In this document: in pieces, positions 6,009 to 13,751 of the stretch
Layout: each line of letters begins with the position of its first letter
Position numbering within the stretch: position 1 is the stretch's first letter
Source: a virus
IMG/VR virus record: IMGVR_UViG_3300021424_000245
Span: 1 to 23,062 of that record
Direction: 5' to 3' (one strand)
DNA length: 23,062 nt
Program-made: the position numbers and the translations under genes
Notes under the pieces: model-generated
The model's database searches: none
What the model was told of the DNA's origin: nothing
Seen by the model: the letters and a program-made list of their open reading frames with translations, nothing else

Positions 6009-6884
6009 ATGACTTCATTTGCTAATCTCAAGCGTAACAAGAGTTCGTTTGAAAAACTCACTAAGGCTATCGAAGCCGTCAATCAACCTGCTGATTCAGG
6101 TTCCAAAGAAGATACTCGTTTCTGGCAACCAGTTGTAGATAAATCTGGCAACGGCATGGCTGTTGTTCGTTTTCTACCTGCACCTGCTGTCGATGGTGAT
6201 GATGCTCTTCCTTGGGTTCGTGTTTTCTCTCATGGATTTCAAGGTCCGGGTGGATGGTTGATTGATAACTGTTTAACTACAATCAATCAAAAGTGCCCAG
6301 TTTGTGAACACAACAGTATGCTTTGGAATTCAGGTGTTGAAGCCAATAAAGAAATTGTTCGTAAACAAAAGCGCAAATTGAACTATGTCGCTAATGTGTT
6401 CATTGTTTCTGATCCTAAGAATCCTGAGAACGAAGGTCAAGTCAAGCTCTTTAAGTTTGGCAAGAAGATTTTCGATAAGATCAGTGAAGCTATGAATCCA
6501 GAATTTGAAGATGAAAAGCCTATCAACCCATTTGATTTTTGGGAAGGTGCGAATTTCAAGTTGAAGATTCGTAATGTTGAAGGCTATCGCAACTACGATA
6601 AGTCTGAGTTTGATTCACCTGAACCACTTTTTGGTGGTAATGATGAAAAACTTGAAACACTTTGGAAGAAAGAACACTCTCTTCAAGAGTTTACTGATGC
6701 AAAGAACTTTAAGTCTTATGAAACTTTGAAAGGTCGCCTTGATAAGGTTCTTGGTTTTGAAGGTGTGCCTATTCGTTCTAAGGCTGAAGATACAGTCGCA
6801 AAGATTGATGCTGACATTGACACATCAAACACTGGCGATGAAGAAGACTTGGATTATTTTAAGTCACTAGCAGAAGAACGCTAA
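6009..6884 (+). CDS. 32: gp32 single-stranded DNA-binding protein
   Basis: The product is 291 aa (T4 gp32 is 301). The N-terminus has a basic KRNKSS patch (residues 8-13) like the T4 LAST motif used for cooperative binding. The zinc site is H75, C88, C96, C99, with spacing close to T4's H64, C77, C87, C90. The core includes AVVRFLPAPAVDGDDALPWV and WEGANFKLKIRNVEGYRNYD. The C-terminus is acidic (GDEEDLDYFKSLAEER), as needed for partner binding, for instance to gp59. The start follows AAAGGAAAATAT. Codons are C/G-ending more often than in the tail genes, consistent with very high expression. A strong terminator follows 3 nt after the stop. Confidence 0.96.
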   Translation: MTSFANLKRNKSSFEKLTKAIEAVNQPADSGSKEDTRFWQPVVDKSGNGMAVVRFLPAPAVDGDDALPWVRVFSHGFQGPGGWLIDNCLTTINQKCPVCEHNSMLWNSGVEANKEIVRKQKRKLNYVANVFIVSDPKNPENEGQVKLFKFGKKIFDKISEAMNPEFEDEKPINPFDFWEGANFKLKIRNVEGYRNYDKSEFDSPEPLFGGNDEKLETLWKKEHSLQEFTDAKNFKSYETLKGRLDKVLGFEGVPIRSKAEDTVAKIDADIDTSNTGDEEDLDYFKSLAEER

Positions 6885-6886
6885 AA

Positions 6887-6912
6887 GAAACCCTGCTTCG
6901 GCAGGGTTTTTT
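6887..6912 (+). terminator. rho-independent terminator after gene 32
   Basis: CCCTGC (6891-6896), a TTCG loop, GCAGGG (6901-6906), then six T. Four A precede the stem, so it can also stop the converging minus-strand transcript of the 699-aa gene that ends at 6914. Confidence 0.95.
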
Positions 6913-6913
6913 A

Positions 6914-9013
6914 TTATATTGTTACAGTTCTTCCGACTAACAACTTCATAAACTCACTATCGACCACACCTGGTTGATTATATGCTTGTTGAGTTCTGGC
7001 CGGCGATTGAACATTGTTTGTAGTTGGTGCTGAAATAATAACTGGCGCAGAAGCTACCTGCATTCTTTCTTTAGCAACCTCTGTTGTAGCGGCAGCAATC
7101 ATCGGTCCTGCCGGTGGTTTAGCTGCAGCAACAGACATTGATGGAGTAGCAGGTTGTAGGGAAGCTGTCATTGTGGGACTTACACCAAGAGAAGCGGTTT
7201 GTCTTGATGTTGATTCACTAATTTTGGTAAGCTTAGCGGCATATTCTGGATCGGTAGCATAACCAGCTTTTTGTAGAGCACTAAAAAAATCACTAGAAGT
7301 TTGTGCTTGAAAAACACCCGCTTTTTCGTATCGCTTGTTTGTTTTTAAAAAACTAACATAGTCATCTACAGCTTCTTCTGGACTTGAGTATGACCTGAAT
7401 GGTTGTGGTATACGAACTTTTTCTCCACTAATAAATTCCTGAGTCATTACATCTTCTTTTGGACCACTCCAACTCTTATCTGCTTTTATTCCAAAATAAT
7501 TATATTTGCCAGAAGTTTTAGTACCAAAAGCACTTTCTACACCCCACTGTGTAAGTAAAGCATTTGGATCTACACCACCTAATTTTTCCGATGCTCTTAC
7601 AGCTAAGGGATACATTCTGGTTAAAAACTCTCGTTTATTTTTAAACTCACCATTTGGACCAGTCTGTATACTAGGAGGTTCTTCTCTTGTTGGTGTTGGT
7701 GAAACTGATGGCGGATTAACCATACCTCGGCCACCTCCAACTGCACTTGGAGTAACATCTAATCTTGAAAGTCTCCCCTCACTTGTTTCTGTTTGTCTAA
7801 ATCTTCTACTTTCAGCTGCGTCATAAGAACCATCATCTGGAACTGGTATTCGCATCTTTTTCAGTTCTTCAGCACGTTTTACTATCTCTTCATTTTTAAC
7901 TAAATTTGGATTTTTACCTGCTTGTTCATATTCATTTCGAAGTTGTAATGCAGCTTCATCTTGTAAAGCAACTCTAGCTGCATTTGTTTCACCAACAATA
8001 GCTTGTATTCTAGTTTTACTGGTTTCTTTGTTAAGTATTGGATCATAACTCAATTCTTCTCTAGCAGCTTGTTGAAGTTTAGGAGAGTTTAATTTTTGTA
8101 ATTCTGATTCTTCATCAGCAGACAAACCACCTTGCTCTTTTTTCTTAGTTGCAAGTTCCATGTAACGTTGTTTTTTCTCATCAAATTCTTCTCGCAACAT
8201 TTTTGCAATTTGAAACATAGTGGCGCCCGCAGCGAAAGCTAAAAATATAGGACTTTTTACGATTGCGGTGAGAAACTCAACTAGTTTACCAATGACACTA
8301 CCACCTAGTCCAAGTGCTTTCATAATGTTATCAATACTGAAAACTGACACAATGCCTTTTAATAAAAATTCACCTATTCCACCTAAAGCACTTGTAATTG
8401 CGCCAACGATTGTTGTACCGATACTCAATAATGGCGCAAACAACATGCTTAACATTCCAAGTAATCCACCACCTTCTTCTTTTTTACCTGATACTGGTGT
8501 TGGCAGTGTTGATTTTGCTTTTCCAAACTTAGATTCATACTCTGTTTCTCTCTCACCTGCACGCTTGAAGAACATATCCGCTTTATACGCAGGTTCTCCA
8601 CCAACTTTACCTTCACCTTGAATCTTTACAAGTTTAGCGATGTTTTGTCGCATCAAATTCATATCTCGTGCCATCATTGGCAATACAAGAGAGTTTTTAG
8701 CGCTTAATTGTGTATTGACAATTACATCATTTGTTTTTGAAACTAACACATCCAACTTTGCATTCATGGCCTCAGAAACCATGGAATCTCTTGTTGGTGC
8801 TGTTGAAATTTTACTTGTAGCGTCACCAGTTGGAGTTGCACTATATGCCTTGAACATTGAAGGCAAAACTGCAGCTAAAAAACCACTTTGATTGAATATT
8901 TGGCGTGGGTCAACTTTTTCTAAAAATCTTTTACCAAGAGTCGATCCTACTCCACCGCCTCTTGCCTTTTCTGATTTATAAATTTCTGCTAGTCTTGATT
9001 GTTTGGTAGCCAT
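6914..9013 (-). CDS. tape-measure-like tail protein with FlgJ-type muramidase domain
   Basis: The product is 699 aa. Residues 1-60 are a conserved-looking N-terminus (LAEIYKSEKARGGG, KVDPRQIFNQSGF). Residues about 183-272 are strongly hydrophobic with several helix-length stretches, as in tape-measure proteins, followed by charged helices (273-390) and a Pro/Ser/Thr linker. Residues about 456-602 are a glucosaminidase/FlgJ-type domain: LLTQWGVESAFG with catalytic Glu493, then YNYFGIKADKSW and YATDPEYAAKL. It follows gene 26 and the gp51-like frame with a TAATG overlap, the position where tape-measure genes follow tail chaperones. Peptidoglycan cleavage at infection is the likely role of the C-terminal domain. 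The tape-measure role is inferred. It might instead be another hub protein. Confidence 0.72.
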   Translation of the reverse strand: MATKQSRLAEIYKSEKARGGGVGSTLGKRFLEKVDPRQIFNQSGFLAAVLPSMFKAYSATPTGDATSKISTAPTRDSMVSEAMNAKLDVLVSKTNDVIVNTQLSAKNSLVLPMMARDMNLMRQNIAKLVKIQGEGKVGGEPAYKADMFFKRAGERETEYESKFGKAKSTLPTPVSGKKEEGGGLLGMLSMLFAPLLSIGTTIVGAITSALGGIGEFLLKGIVSVFSIDNIMKALGLGGSVIGKLVEFLTAIVKSPIFLAFAAGATMFQIAKMLREEFDEKKQRYMELATKKKEQGGLSADEESELQKLNSPKLQQAAREELSYDPILNKETSKTRIQAIVGETNAARVALQDEAALQLRNEYEQAGKNPNLVKNEEIVKRAEELKKMRIPVPDDGSYDAAESRRFRQTETSEGRLSRLDVTPSAVGGGRGMVNPPSVSPTPTREEPPSIQTGPNGEFKNKREFLTRMYPLAVRASEKLGGVDPNALLTQWGVESAFGTKTSGKYNYFGIKADKSWSGPKEDVMTQEFISGEKVRIPQPFRSYSSPEEAVDDYVSFLKTNKRYEKAGVFQAQTSSDFFSALQKAGYATDPEYAAKLTKISESTSRQTASLGVSPTMTASLQPATPSMSVAAAKPPAGPMIAAATTEVAKERMQVASAPVIISAPTTNNVQSPARTQQAYNQPGVVDSEFMKLLVGRTVTI

Positions 9014-9213
9014 TATCGTGCCTTTTGTTGTGCTTTCAGTCTTTCTCGCTCTTCTTCTAAGTGTTTCACTAACATATCAATATAAATTTGTCTTTCCCAC
9101 GGTAACATATTTTCTAATTCAGTCAAACTGTATTTGTGATACTGCATCATAGCAAAGTTGGTTTGATAGTGATTTGATAAACTATCGTGAGAAAGACCTA
9201 TACGAAAAAATTT
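9013..9213 (-). CDS. 51: gp51-like frame, probably read by -1 frameshift from gene 26
   Basis: This open frame is 66 codons from 9213 to the stop at 9013-9015. Its only in-frame ATGs are at 9150 and 9147, giving at most a 45-aa product (MMQYHKYSLTELENMLPWER...), and no RBS precedes them. The sequence upstream of the ATG also reads like protein (FFRIGLSHDSLSNHYQTNFA) and has no start codon of its own. It overlaps the end of gene 26 at a slippery heptamer. The YSLTELENMLPWER segment and the charged helical tail (KHLEEERERLKAQQKAR) resemble the small gp51-like baseplate-hub proteins of T4-like cyanophages, from memory. The stop overlaps the next start (TAATG). Confidence 0.7.
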   Translation of the reverse strand, partial: KFFRIGLSHDSLSNHYQTNFAMMQYHKYSLTELENMLPWERQIYIDMLVKHLEEERERLKAQQKAR

Positions 9214-9926
9214 TGTATGCCCTCTATATTAAGTTTTTCCTCATAGTTACATTTTGGACATTTAAAATTCAATTCTTTTTTAATTTTAGGCATTGTCAAA
9301 AAGAAGTCTTGAATTTTTTCTAAATCATCTTGTTGCAAGTTTTCAATAAATTCTATTAATTCTTCTTTTGTTGAATCTTTAGCATAATAAATTTGTTCAT
9401 CATCGTAAATGTAATCAACACATTTGGCAATAAGTTCGATGGTCTTTTCAATTTCATTTTCTTCACTTATATGCTCAGTATTAATACTGTCAAAACTTGG
9501 ATATTTCATCACAATACCAAGTTTGTTTGTAATTTCTATTTTGTTAGAATGTTTCGCGTCTTTAGACGGCTCTAACTCCAAAAGATTTAAATCAAATTTA
9601 ACCAATCCATTACATTTTTTATCATTTTCTATAATATTATTACAAGTATATTTTAATGTAATTATTTCGCCAACAGACCTTGCTCTTAATTGTAAGAACA
9701 AATTTTCTAAATCAAATGTAGGTAAATCATCTACATCCACATCTTTTGATAAAATGCAATTGTTTAAAACTTGTTTAACAACTTCAATTTGTTCTTTAGA
9801 ATCTTCTGATTCCATAGCCATCATAAAAAGTTTTTGTTCTTTGACTAAGAATGGCCTAAATTTTATTTTTTTGCCTGTAGAAACAAGTTTTGTTTCAAAA
9901 ACAGGCGTATCAATCTTCGGTAACAT
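9198..9926 (-). CDS. 26: gp26-like baseplate hub / tail assembly protein
   Basis: The product is 242 aa. The N-terminus (LPKIDTPVFETKL, GKKIKFRPFLVKEQKLFMMAMES, VKQVLNNCILSKDV, FDLENLFLQLRARSVGEII) is the signature of the T4 gp26 baseplate-hub family in aquatic T4-like phages. Four cysteines (C95, C105, C223, C226) suggest a zinc site, with KCPKCNYEE near the end. The start at 9926 has a strong RBS (TGGAGATATATC before ATG). It precedes the gp51-like frame and the tape-measure-like gene, and its last codons contain a canonical -1 slippery heptamer. That arrangement resembles the tail-assembly chaperone genes of other tailed phages. Confidence 0.88.
   Translation of the reverse strand: MLPKIDTPVFETKLVSTGKKIKFRPFLVKEQKLFMMAMESEDSKEQIEVVKQVLNNCILSKDVDVDDLPTFDLENLFLQLRARSVGEIITLKYTCNNIIENDKKCNGLVKFDLNLLELEPSKDAKHSNKIEITNKLGIVMKYPSFDSINTEHISEENEIEKTIELIAKCVDYIYDDEQIYYAKDSTKEELIEFIENLQQDDLEKIQDFFLTMPKIKKELNFKCPKCNYEEKLNIEGIQNFFV
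9207..9213 (-). promoter_or_regulatory. -1 ribosomal frameshift slippery site in gene 26
   Basis: On the minus strand the heptamer A AAT TTT is in phase with gene 26 codons (CAA AAT TTT TTC GTA TAG) and fits X XXY YYZ exactly. Slipping back one base gives F-F-R-I-G-L and continues into the gp51-like frame, making a 304-aa fusion instead of the 242-aa gp26. A hairpin follows, with GATAGT (9186-9181) pairing with ACTATC (9170-9165); its 20-nt distance is longer than usual. Confidence 0.7.
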
Positions 9927-9938
9927 GATATATCTCCA

Positions 9939-10715
9939 CTAGTTAAAAATTCTACCAAATATAGTTCCGGCAGGGTTATAAATTTTATCTGTAACATTGG
10001 TCAATTTTCTTCCAACAGCATCACCAAATAACTGCGCGGCGGCTTCAACCAAGTTATAATTTCCATTAAATACTACTTTGTATCGTTGATAAGCAAATTG
10101 TATTGATAAGCGATGAAATCCATCTTCTGACCAAGATAATGGTTGTGATGCAATACCAATTGGAAATGCATCGATTAATTCAACAGCAAATATTTGACGA
10201 ATAAATTCATCATATTGAATGATTTTGATATTTGTTAAATAACGTGATTCTCGACCTTTTGGATAACGTAAATTATTTGTATCTGATGGCATAATTGAAT
10301 CAGTCCATCTTTCAAATAATTTACGTTCATAAAATTCATTTGTGCAAATAAAGTTTAATGCTGTTTCACCGTATTGTGTTTGATACGGCACTTTAAATGT
10401 TGGGCCGTAAATCTTAACATCAGCAGTTTGTAGTGTTTTGCCCGGTAATTCAGCACTTTCGCATTGAAGTGCTAGATAGCGTGACAGTGATGGATTATCA
10501 CTGCGAGATTGTGCATCTTGTTTTCCGCTACGAATAATGTTAGTAATATCTGCAACTAAAACATTAGGCAGATTAATAAGTTTTTCTAGAAAAGAATTTC
10601 CAATGAATTGATTAATGTATTGTGGAATTGGAATGATCACTTCAAACCTTGATGGTTTAGCGAAACCTTCTTTTGCATTTACATTTGATAAAAAAGATTG
10701 TGGTGAAAATGCCAT
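9939..10715 (-). CDS. tail-tube-fold protein (gp19/gp54-like)
   Basis: The product is 258 aa. The opening (FSPQSFLSNVNAKEGFAKPSRFEVIIPIP), then CESAELPGKTLQTADVKIYGPTFKVPYQ, FERWTDSIMP, and the end IQFAYQRYKVVF follow the layout of T4-type tail tube or tube-baseplate junction proteins (gp19, gp54), which share one fold. The ELPG and FAYR-like strands are the recognisable marks. Located in the hub cluster with gp26 and opposite gp48, it is more likely the gp54-like junction subunit than the main tube protein, but I cannot settle this from sequence. It starts in a TAATG overlap with the preceding gene and lies 12 nt before gene 26. Confidence 0.72.
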   Translation of the reverse strand: MAFSPQSFLSNVNAKEGFAKPSRFEVIIPIPQYINQFIGNSFLEKLINLPNVLVADITNIIRSGKQDAQSRSDNPSLSRYLALQCESAELPGKTLQTADVKIYGPTFKVPYQTQYGETALNFICTNEFYERKLFERWTDSIMPSDTNNLRYPKGRESRYLTNIKIIQYDEFIRQIFAVELIDAFPIGIASQPLSWSEDGFHRLSIQFAYQRYKVVFNGNYNLVEAAAQLFGDAVGRKLTNVTDKIYNPAGTIFGRIFN

Positions 10716-11293
10716 TAGAATTTATTCCTAGATTCAGCGTATACTTTACTTGTCGAAGCTTTAGCAAATGATTCCATCGGCAACAATGCGGCAATGTCCC
10801 ATTCGTCAGCATCAATTTCTAAAAACCTAGATTCAACATGATTAAACAAGTATCGTTTAATACATGGTTTTGCTTCGTAAGTTTTACTTGCTCGTGAAAG
10901 CAAATCGTAACTTAAACGAAGTTTAGTTGTTTTGTCAAACTTGTCGTTATTTGCATATTCACTTAATTTATCTAAAAGAACGATACGTTGCCTTGGATGA
11001 ATGTAATGTAAATTCAATCCTAAAAAACCATCGTTATATTGTTCTATGGGTAAAACCAATGGGAACCTATCGTAATATGGCAACTTATCTTTCATTTTTG
11101 GATCATAAAAGTAAAAATACATACGACCAATGATGGCATTATTTTTTAGTCTTTGACGATCTGCAAAAAGTGCCTGCCGACTAGGTTTCAAGGTTGATAT
11201 TTTAGCACGTAGCCATGCTCGTGCTTGATTAGTGCGAGTGTTCAAACCTTCTTTTGCAAGAGAACTTTTAATGCGGTCAATTAAATAAGCCAT
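10715..11293 (-). CDS. conserved T4-like phage protein, likely virion-associated
   Basis: The product is 192 aa. The central block (IIGRMYFYFYDPKMKDKLPYYDRFPLVLPI, then GFLGLNLHYIHPRQRIVLLDKL) and the end (VESRFLEIDADEWDIAALLPMESF, SKVYAESRNKF) match, from memory, a protein conserved across aquatic T4-like phages next to head- and tail-completion genes. I do not know its function. It is basic at the N-terminus (RTNQARAWLRAKI). There is no signal, membrane segment or enzyme motif. It lies between the gp4-like nuclease and the tube-fold protein. A late-type box (CCTAAATA on the minus strand) ends only 4 nt before its ATG and no RBS is evident. Confidence 0.7.
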   Translation of the reverse strand: MAYLIDRIKSSLAKEGLNTRTNQARAWLRAKISTLKPSRQALFADRQRLKNNAIIGRMYFYFYDPKMKDKLPYYDRFPLVLPIEQYNDGFLGLNLHYIHPRQRIVLLDKLSEYANNDKFDKTTKLRLSYDLLSRASKTYEAKPCIKRYLFNHVESRFLEIDADEWDIAALLPMESFAKASTSKVYAESRNKF

Positions 11294-11319
11294 ATTGTAT
11301 TTAGGTGAATTGCTAAAAT

Positions 11320-11333
11320 TGCCTTTTTAGGCA
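11320..11333 (-). terminator. possible weak terminator after gene 4
   Basis: A small inverted repeat (TGCC, 6-nt loop, GGCA) lies in the 71-nt gap between the gp4-like gene and the 192-aa gene. On the minus strand it is followed by ATTTTA. The stem is only 4 bp, so termination would be partial at best. Confidence 0.25.
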
Positions 11334-11364
11334 CACATTTGGAACATAAGTATGGTGTCCGCTT

Positions 11365-11799
11365 TTAAATAATACCTAAATTCTTCTCCGTAAGTATTCT
11401 AAATTCCCATCCACGATCCTTACAGAACTCAGTAGCAGCTTTCCATTTAGATTGATTGATTGCATAAGTCACATATTCACTAATGAACTTTTGTGTTTTT
11501 CTTTTACGAATCGGTTCTTTAGTTTGATACTCTGGTTTGACTTCTAAAACATGAGTCATCACGGTTCCGTCTTTACGTTTCACTTTAACGATGAAGTCTG
11601 GAAAGTAACGGTGTATCTTGTTGTCAATAGGGTTGTAATATCTAATTACCAACTCTTCGGAAGACCAATAAATGACACTTTCACTTTGATCTAGCCAATC
11701 CATGACTTTTCTTTCCCACGTGGAACGCCAAATAATATTGCTTGCATCACCGGCATATTTCTTGGGATTTTTAAGTATAAATCTTCCTTTGTATGACAT
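11365..11799 (-). CDS. 4: gp4-like head completion nuclease
   Basis: The product is 144 aa (T4 gp4 is about 150). The N-terminus GRFILKNPKKYAGD, then RSTWERKVMDWLDQSESVIYWSSEELVI and HRYFPDFIVKV, is the gp4 (gp50/65) head-completion pattern. The nuclease-type core is visible as P67-D68 and LEVK (E86, K88), plus E30 in the STWE helix, a PD-(D/E)XK arrangement like TnsA. In T4, gp4 finishes filled heads before tail joining. The 5' end overlaps a pair of divergent late-type boxes shared with gene 48, with the minus-strand box ending 6 nt before the ATG. Confidence 0.87.
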   Translation of the reverse strand: MSYKGRFILKNPKKYAGDASNIIWRSTWERKVMDWLDQSESVIYWSSEELVIRYYNPIDNKIHRYFPDFIVKVKRKDGTVMTHVLEVKPEYQTKEPIRKRKTQKFISEYVTYAINQSKWKAATEFCKDRGWEFRILTEKNLGII

Positions 11800-11813
11800 A
11801 AATAGTATTTATT
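11797..11813. promoter_or_regulatory. divergent pair of T4-late-type boxes between genes 4 and 48
   Basis: Plus strand: CATAAATA (11797-11804), 24 nt before the gene 48 ATG, which has its own RBS (TTAGGAAAAA). Minus strand: AATAAATA (11813-11806) followed by CTATTT and the gene 4 ATG. Each differs from TATAAATA at one position. The two boxes nearly form a palindrome and could fire in both directions. Confidence 0.6.
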
Positions 11814-11828
11814 TTACTTAGGAAAAAT

Positions 11829-13091
11829 ATGGCCTTATTTTCGTTTGCAGACCTTCGTTTTAAAACGGCAACAAGACGTGGATTTGGCGCTATTGGTAAT
11901 TTGGTTGGTAATAGAAAATACGATGTAGAATTGTTGAGGTATCCTATTGATCTTGGAAGTGCAGATAAGGGCCATTACATGGTCATTCATATTAACACAC
12001 AAGTTAAAACACAGTTTCAAAGTAATTTATCTGGTGATTTGCCTACAATATTGCAAAATGGCGGAATACCACCAATATACAGTTCAATTGGTAAACTTGG
12101 TGAAGGTGCTGTCAATTTAGTTGGAATTACAGACAAAATATCTGGTGGTGCTTTGACAAGTATTGGAACAAAAGCTGCAGATTTGATTGAAAAAATTGAT
12201 CGATTTGGTATTAGAAATGGTCTTGGCCAACTAGGACAAAATATTACTGGCAACCGTTCAGCTAGTGAAATATTAAGTCAGGGTGCAAGAACAATTCAAA
12301 GAACAACCGAAACAATTGCTCTTTACATGCCAGATACTTTAAATTTTACTTACAATCAACAATACAGTTCATCTGATTTAACTGGTAATTTAGCTGCAAT
12401 CATCTCGGCCGGCGCAAGTTCTGTTGATGCCTTAAAAGCGAGCGGCGCTACTGTTGATGGTGCAGTTGGTGTTGCATCAAATTTAACACCATTTGTATTG
12501 AATGCGGTCGCACAAGCTTCTGGCTCTAATCTTTTAAAAGCTGGTTTTGCTGCTATTACAGGTACAGTTCAAAATCCTATGCTTGAAATGTTGTATTCTA
12601 GTCCGTCTTTTAGGTCTTTTAGATTTGATTTTATGTTCTATCCTAGAGATGAAAGAGAGGCTGAAGAAGTTCAAAAAATATTAAATACATTAAAATTTCA
12701 TCAAGCGCCAGAAATTGCAGCAGAGGGTTCTGGATTTTTCTTAGTTCCACCTTCAGAATTTGATATTAAGTTTTATTACAATGGCAAAGAAAATGTAAAC
12801 ATACCAAAAATATCAACTTGTGTATTAGAATCTATTGATGTTAATTATGCGCCAAATGGATTTGCTGCTTATGAGGTTCCGGGTGAAAACACGCCAGCTT
12901 TAGGTAAAACCGGTATGCCCGTTGCCATACAATTAGGTTTACAATTTAAAGAAACAGAAATTCTTACAAAAACAAATTTTGCTAACGGTCGGAAAAAAAC
13001 ATCTAGAGTGGTTGGAACTGATTTTAGTGGAACAATAACTTCAGCAGATCAGATGGATTCAAGTTACAGTTATCGTGATGGTGGCCACTAA
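11829..13091 (+). CDS. 48: gp48-like baseplate tail-tube cap protein
   Basis: The product is 420 aa (T4 gp48 is 364). The N-terminal block (MALFSFADLRF, KYDVELLRYPIDLGSADKGHYMVIHIN) is the usual start of gp48 in aquatic T4-like phages. A Gly/Ala/Ser-rich middle (residues about 60-240) with amphipathic helices is followed by a tube-fold C-terminal part: SPSFRSFRFDFMFYPRDEREAEEVQKIL, FYYNGKENVNIPKISTCVLESIDVNY and MPVAIQLGLQFKETEIL, typical of gp19-related folds. gp48 caps the hub and starts tube growth. It opens the plus-strand baseplate operon behind a late-type box and a good RBS. Confidence 0.85.
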   Translation: MALFSFADLRFKTATRRGFGAIGNLVGNRKYDVELLRYPIDLGSADKGHYMVIHINTQVKTQFQSNLSGDLPTILQNGGIPPIYSSIGKLGEGAVNLVGITDKISGGALTSIGTKAADLIEKIDRFGIRNGLGQLGQNITGNRSASEILSQGARTIQRTTETIALYMPDTLNFTYNQQYSSSDLTGNLAAIISAGASSVDALKASGATVDGAVGVASNLTPFVLNAVAQASGSNLLKAGFAAITGTVQNPMLEMLYSSPSFRSFRFDFMFYPRDEREAEEVQKILNTLKFHQAPEIAAEGSGFFLVPPSEFDIKFYYNGKENVNIPKISTCVLESIDVNYAPNGFAAYEVPGENTPALGKTGMPVAIQLGLQFKETEILTKTNFANGRKKTSRVVGTDFSGTITSADQMDSSYSYRDGGH

Positions 13092-13106
13092 AAAGAAAGA
13101 CAATTA

Positions 13107-13751
13107 ATGGCTAATTATTTCATAAAATTTCCAAAACTTTTTTATAGCTATGATGCGTTTAATACCGCAGAGTTGGTTACTAATATTATGGCTCGTTTTT
13201 CATTGGAAAAATCAATTAAAGAAAATACATCCGTTTATTATGAATATGATGTTGTAGAGGGCGATACGCCAGAAATTATTGCAAGTAAAATATATGATTC
13301 TGCTGAAAGACATTGGATTGTTTTAATGACAAATGATATTGTTGATCCACAATATGATTGGCCATTAACAACTATTACATTAAATAATTATATTGATGAA
13401 AAATATTCAACAAGCGAATATGCTAATTCAAATACTTCTGGTGCTGGTATTTCTTATGCACAATCAAACACACATTCGTATTATAAAATAATTACAACAA
13501 CAATACCAAATGGAGATAAAATTATAAACAAATATGAGATTGATGTAAACACTTATGCCAATGTAACATCATCGTCAAGCTCGGTTACATTACAAGATAA
13601 TAATGTAATTACAATTGCTACAACAAAAACAACTAAAACTTATTATGATTATGAAATTGAAGAAAATGAAGAAAAAAGAAAAATTAAACTTTTAAAACCA
13701 GAATTTGTTTCGGACTTAGAAAAAGAGGTTGAGGCTGTTTTTAAAACATGA
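13107..13751 (+). CDS. 53: gp53-like baseplate wedge subunit
   Basis: The product is 214 aa (T4 gp53 is 196). Residues 1-100 carry the family pattern: NYFIKFPKLFYSYD, KENTSVYYEYDVVEGDTPEIIASKIYDSAERHWIVLMTN and DPQYDWPLT. The GDTPEIIASKIYDS part is the LysM-like region known from gp53. A Ser/Thr/Asn-rich stretch (about 105-180) is followed by a charged tail (YEIEENEEKRKIKLLKPEFV), which is typical too. gp53 joins neighbouring wedges in the baseplate. It ends in an ATGA overlap with the gp27-like gene. Confidence 0.92.
   Translation: MANYFIKFPKLFYSYDAFNTAELVTNIMARFSLEKSIKENTSVYYEYDVVEGDTPEIIASKIYDSAERHWIVLMTNDIVDPQYDWPLTTITLNNYIDEKYSTSEYANSNTSGAGISYAQSNTHSYYKIITTTIPNGDKIINKYEIDVNTYANVTSSSSSVTLQDNNVITIATTKTTKTYYDYEIEENEEKRKIKLLKPEFVSDLEKEVEAVFKT

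Noticed and set aside
7014-8891. Several plus-strand open frames of 82-133 aa across the 699-aa gene
   Set aside because: They are low-complexity antisense frames of a gene with a recognisable muramidase domain.
9424-9942. 172-aa plus-strand open frame inside gene 26
   Set aside because: Gene 26 on the other strand has clear family motifs and a strong RBS; this is an antisense shadow in AT-rich DNA.
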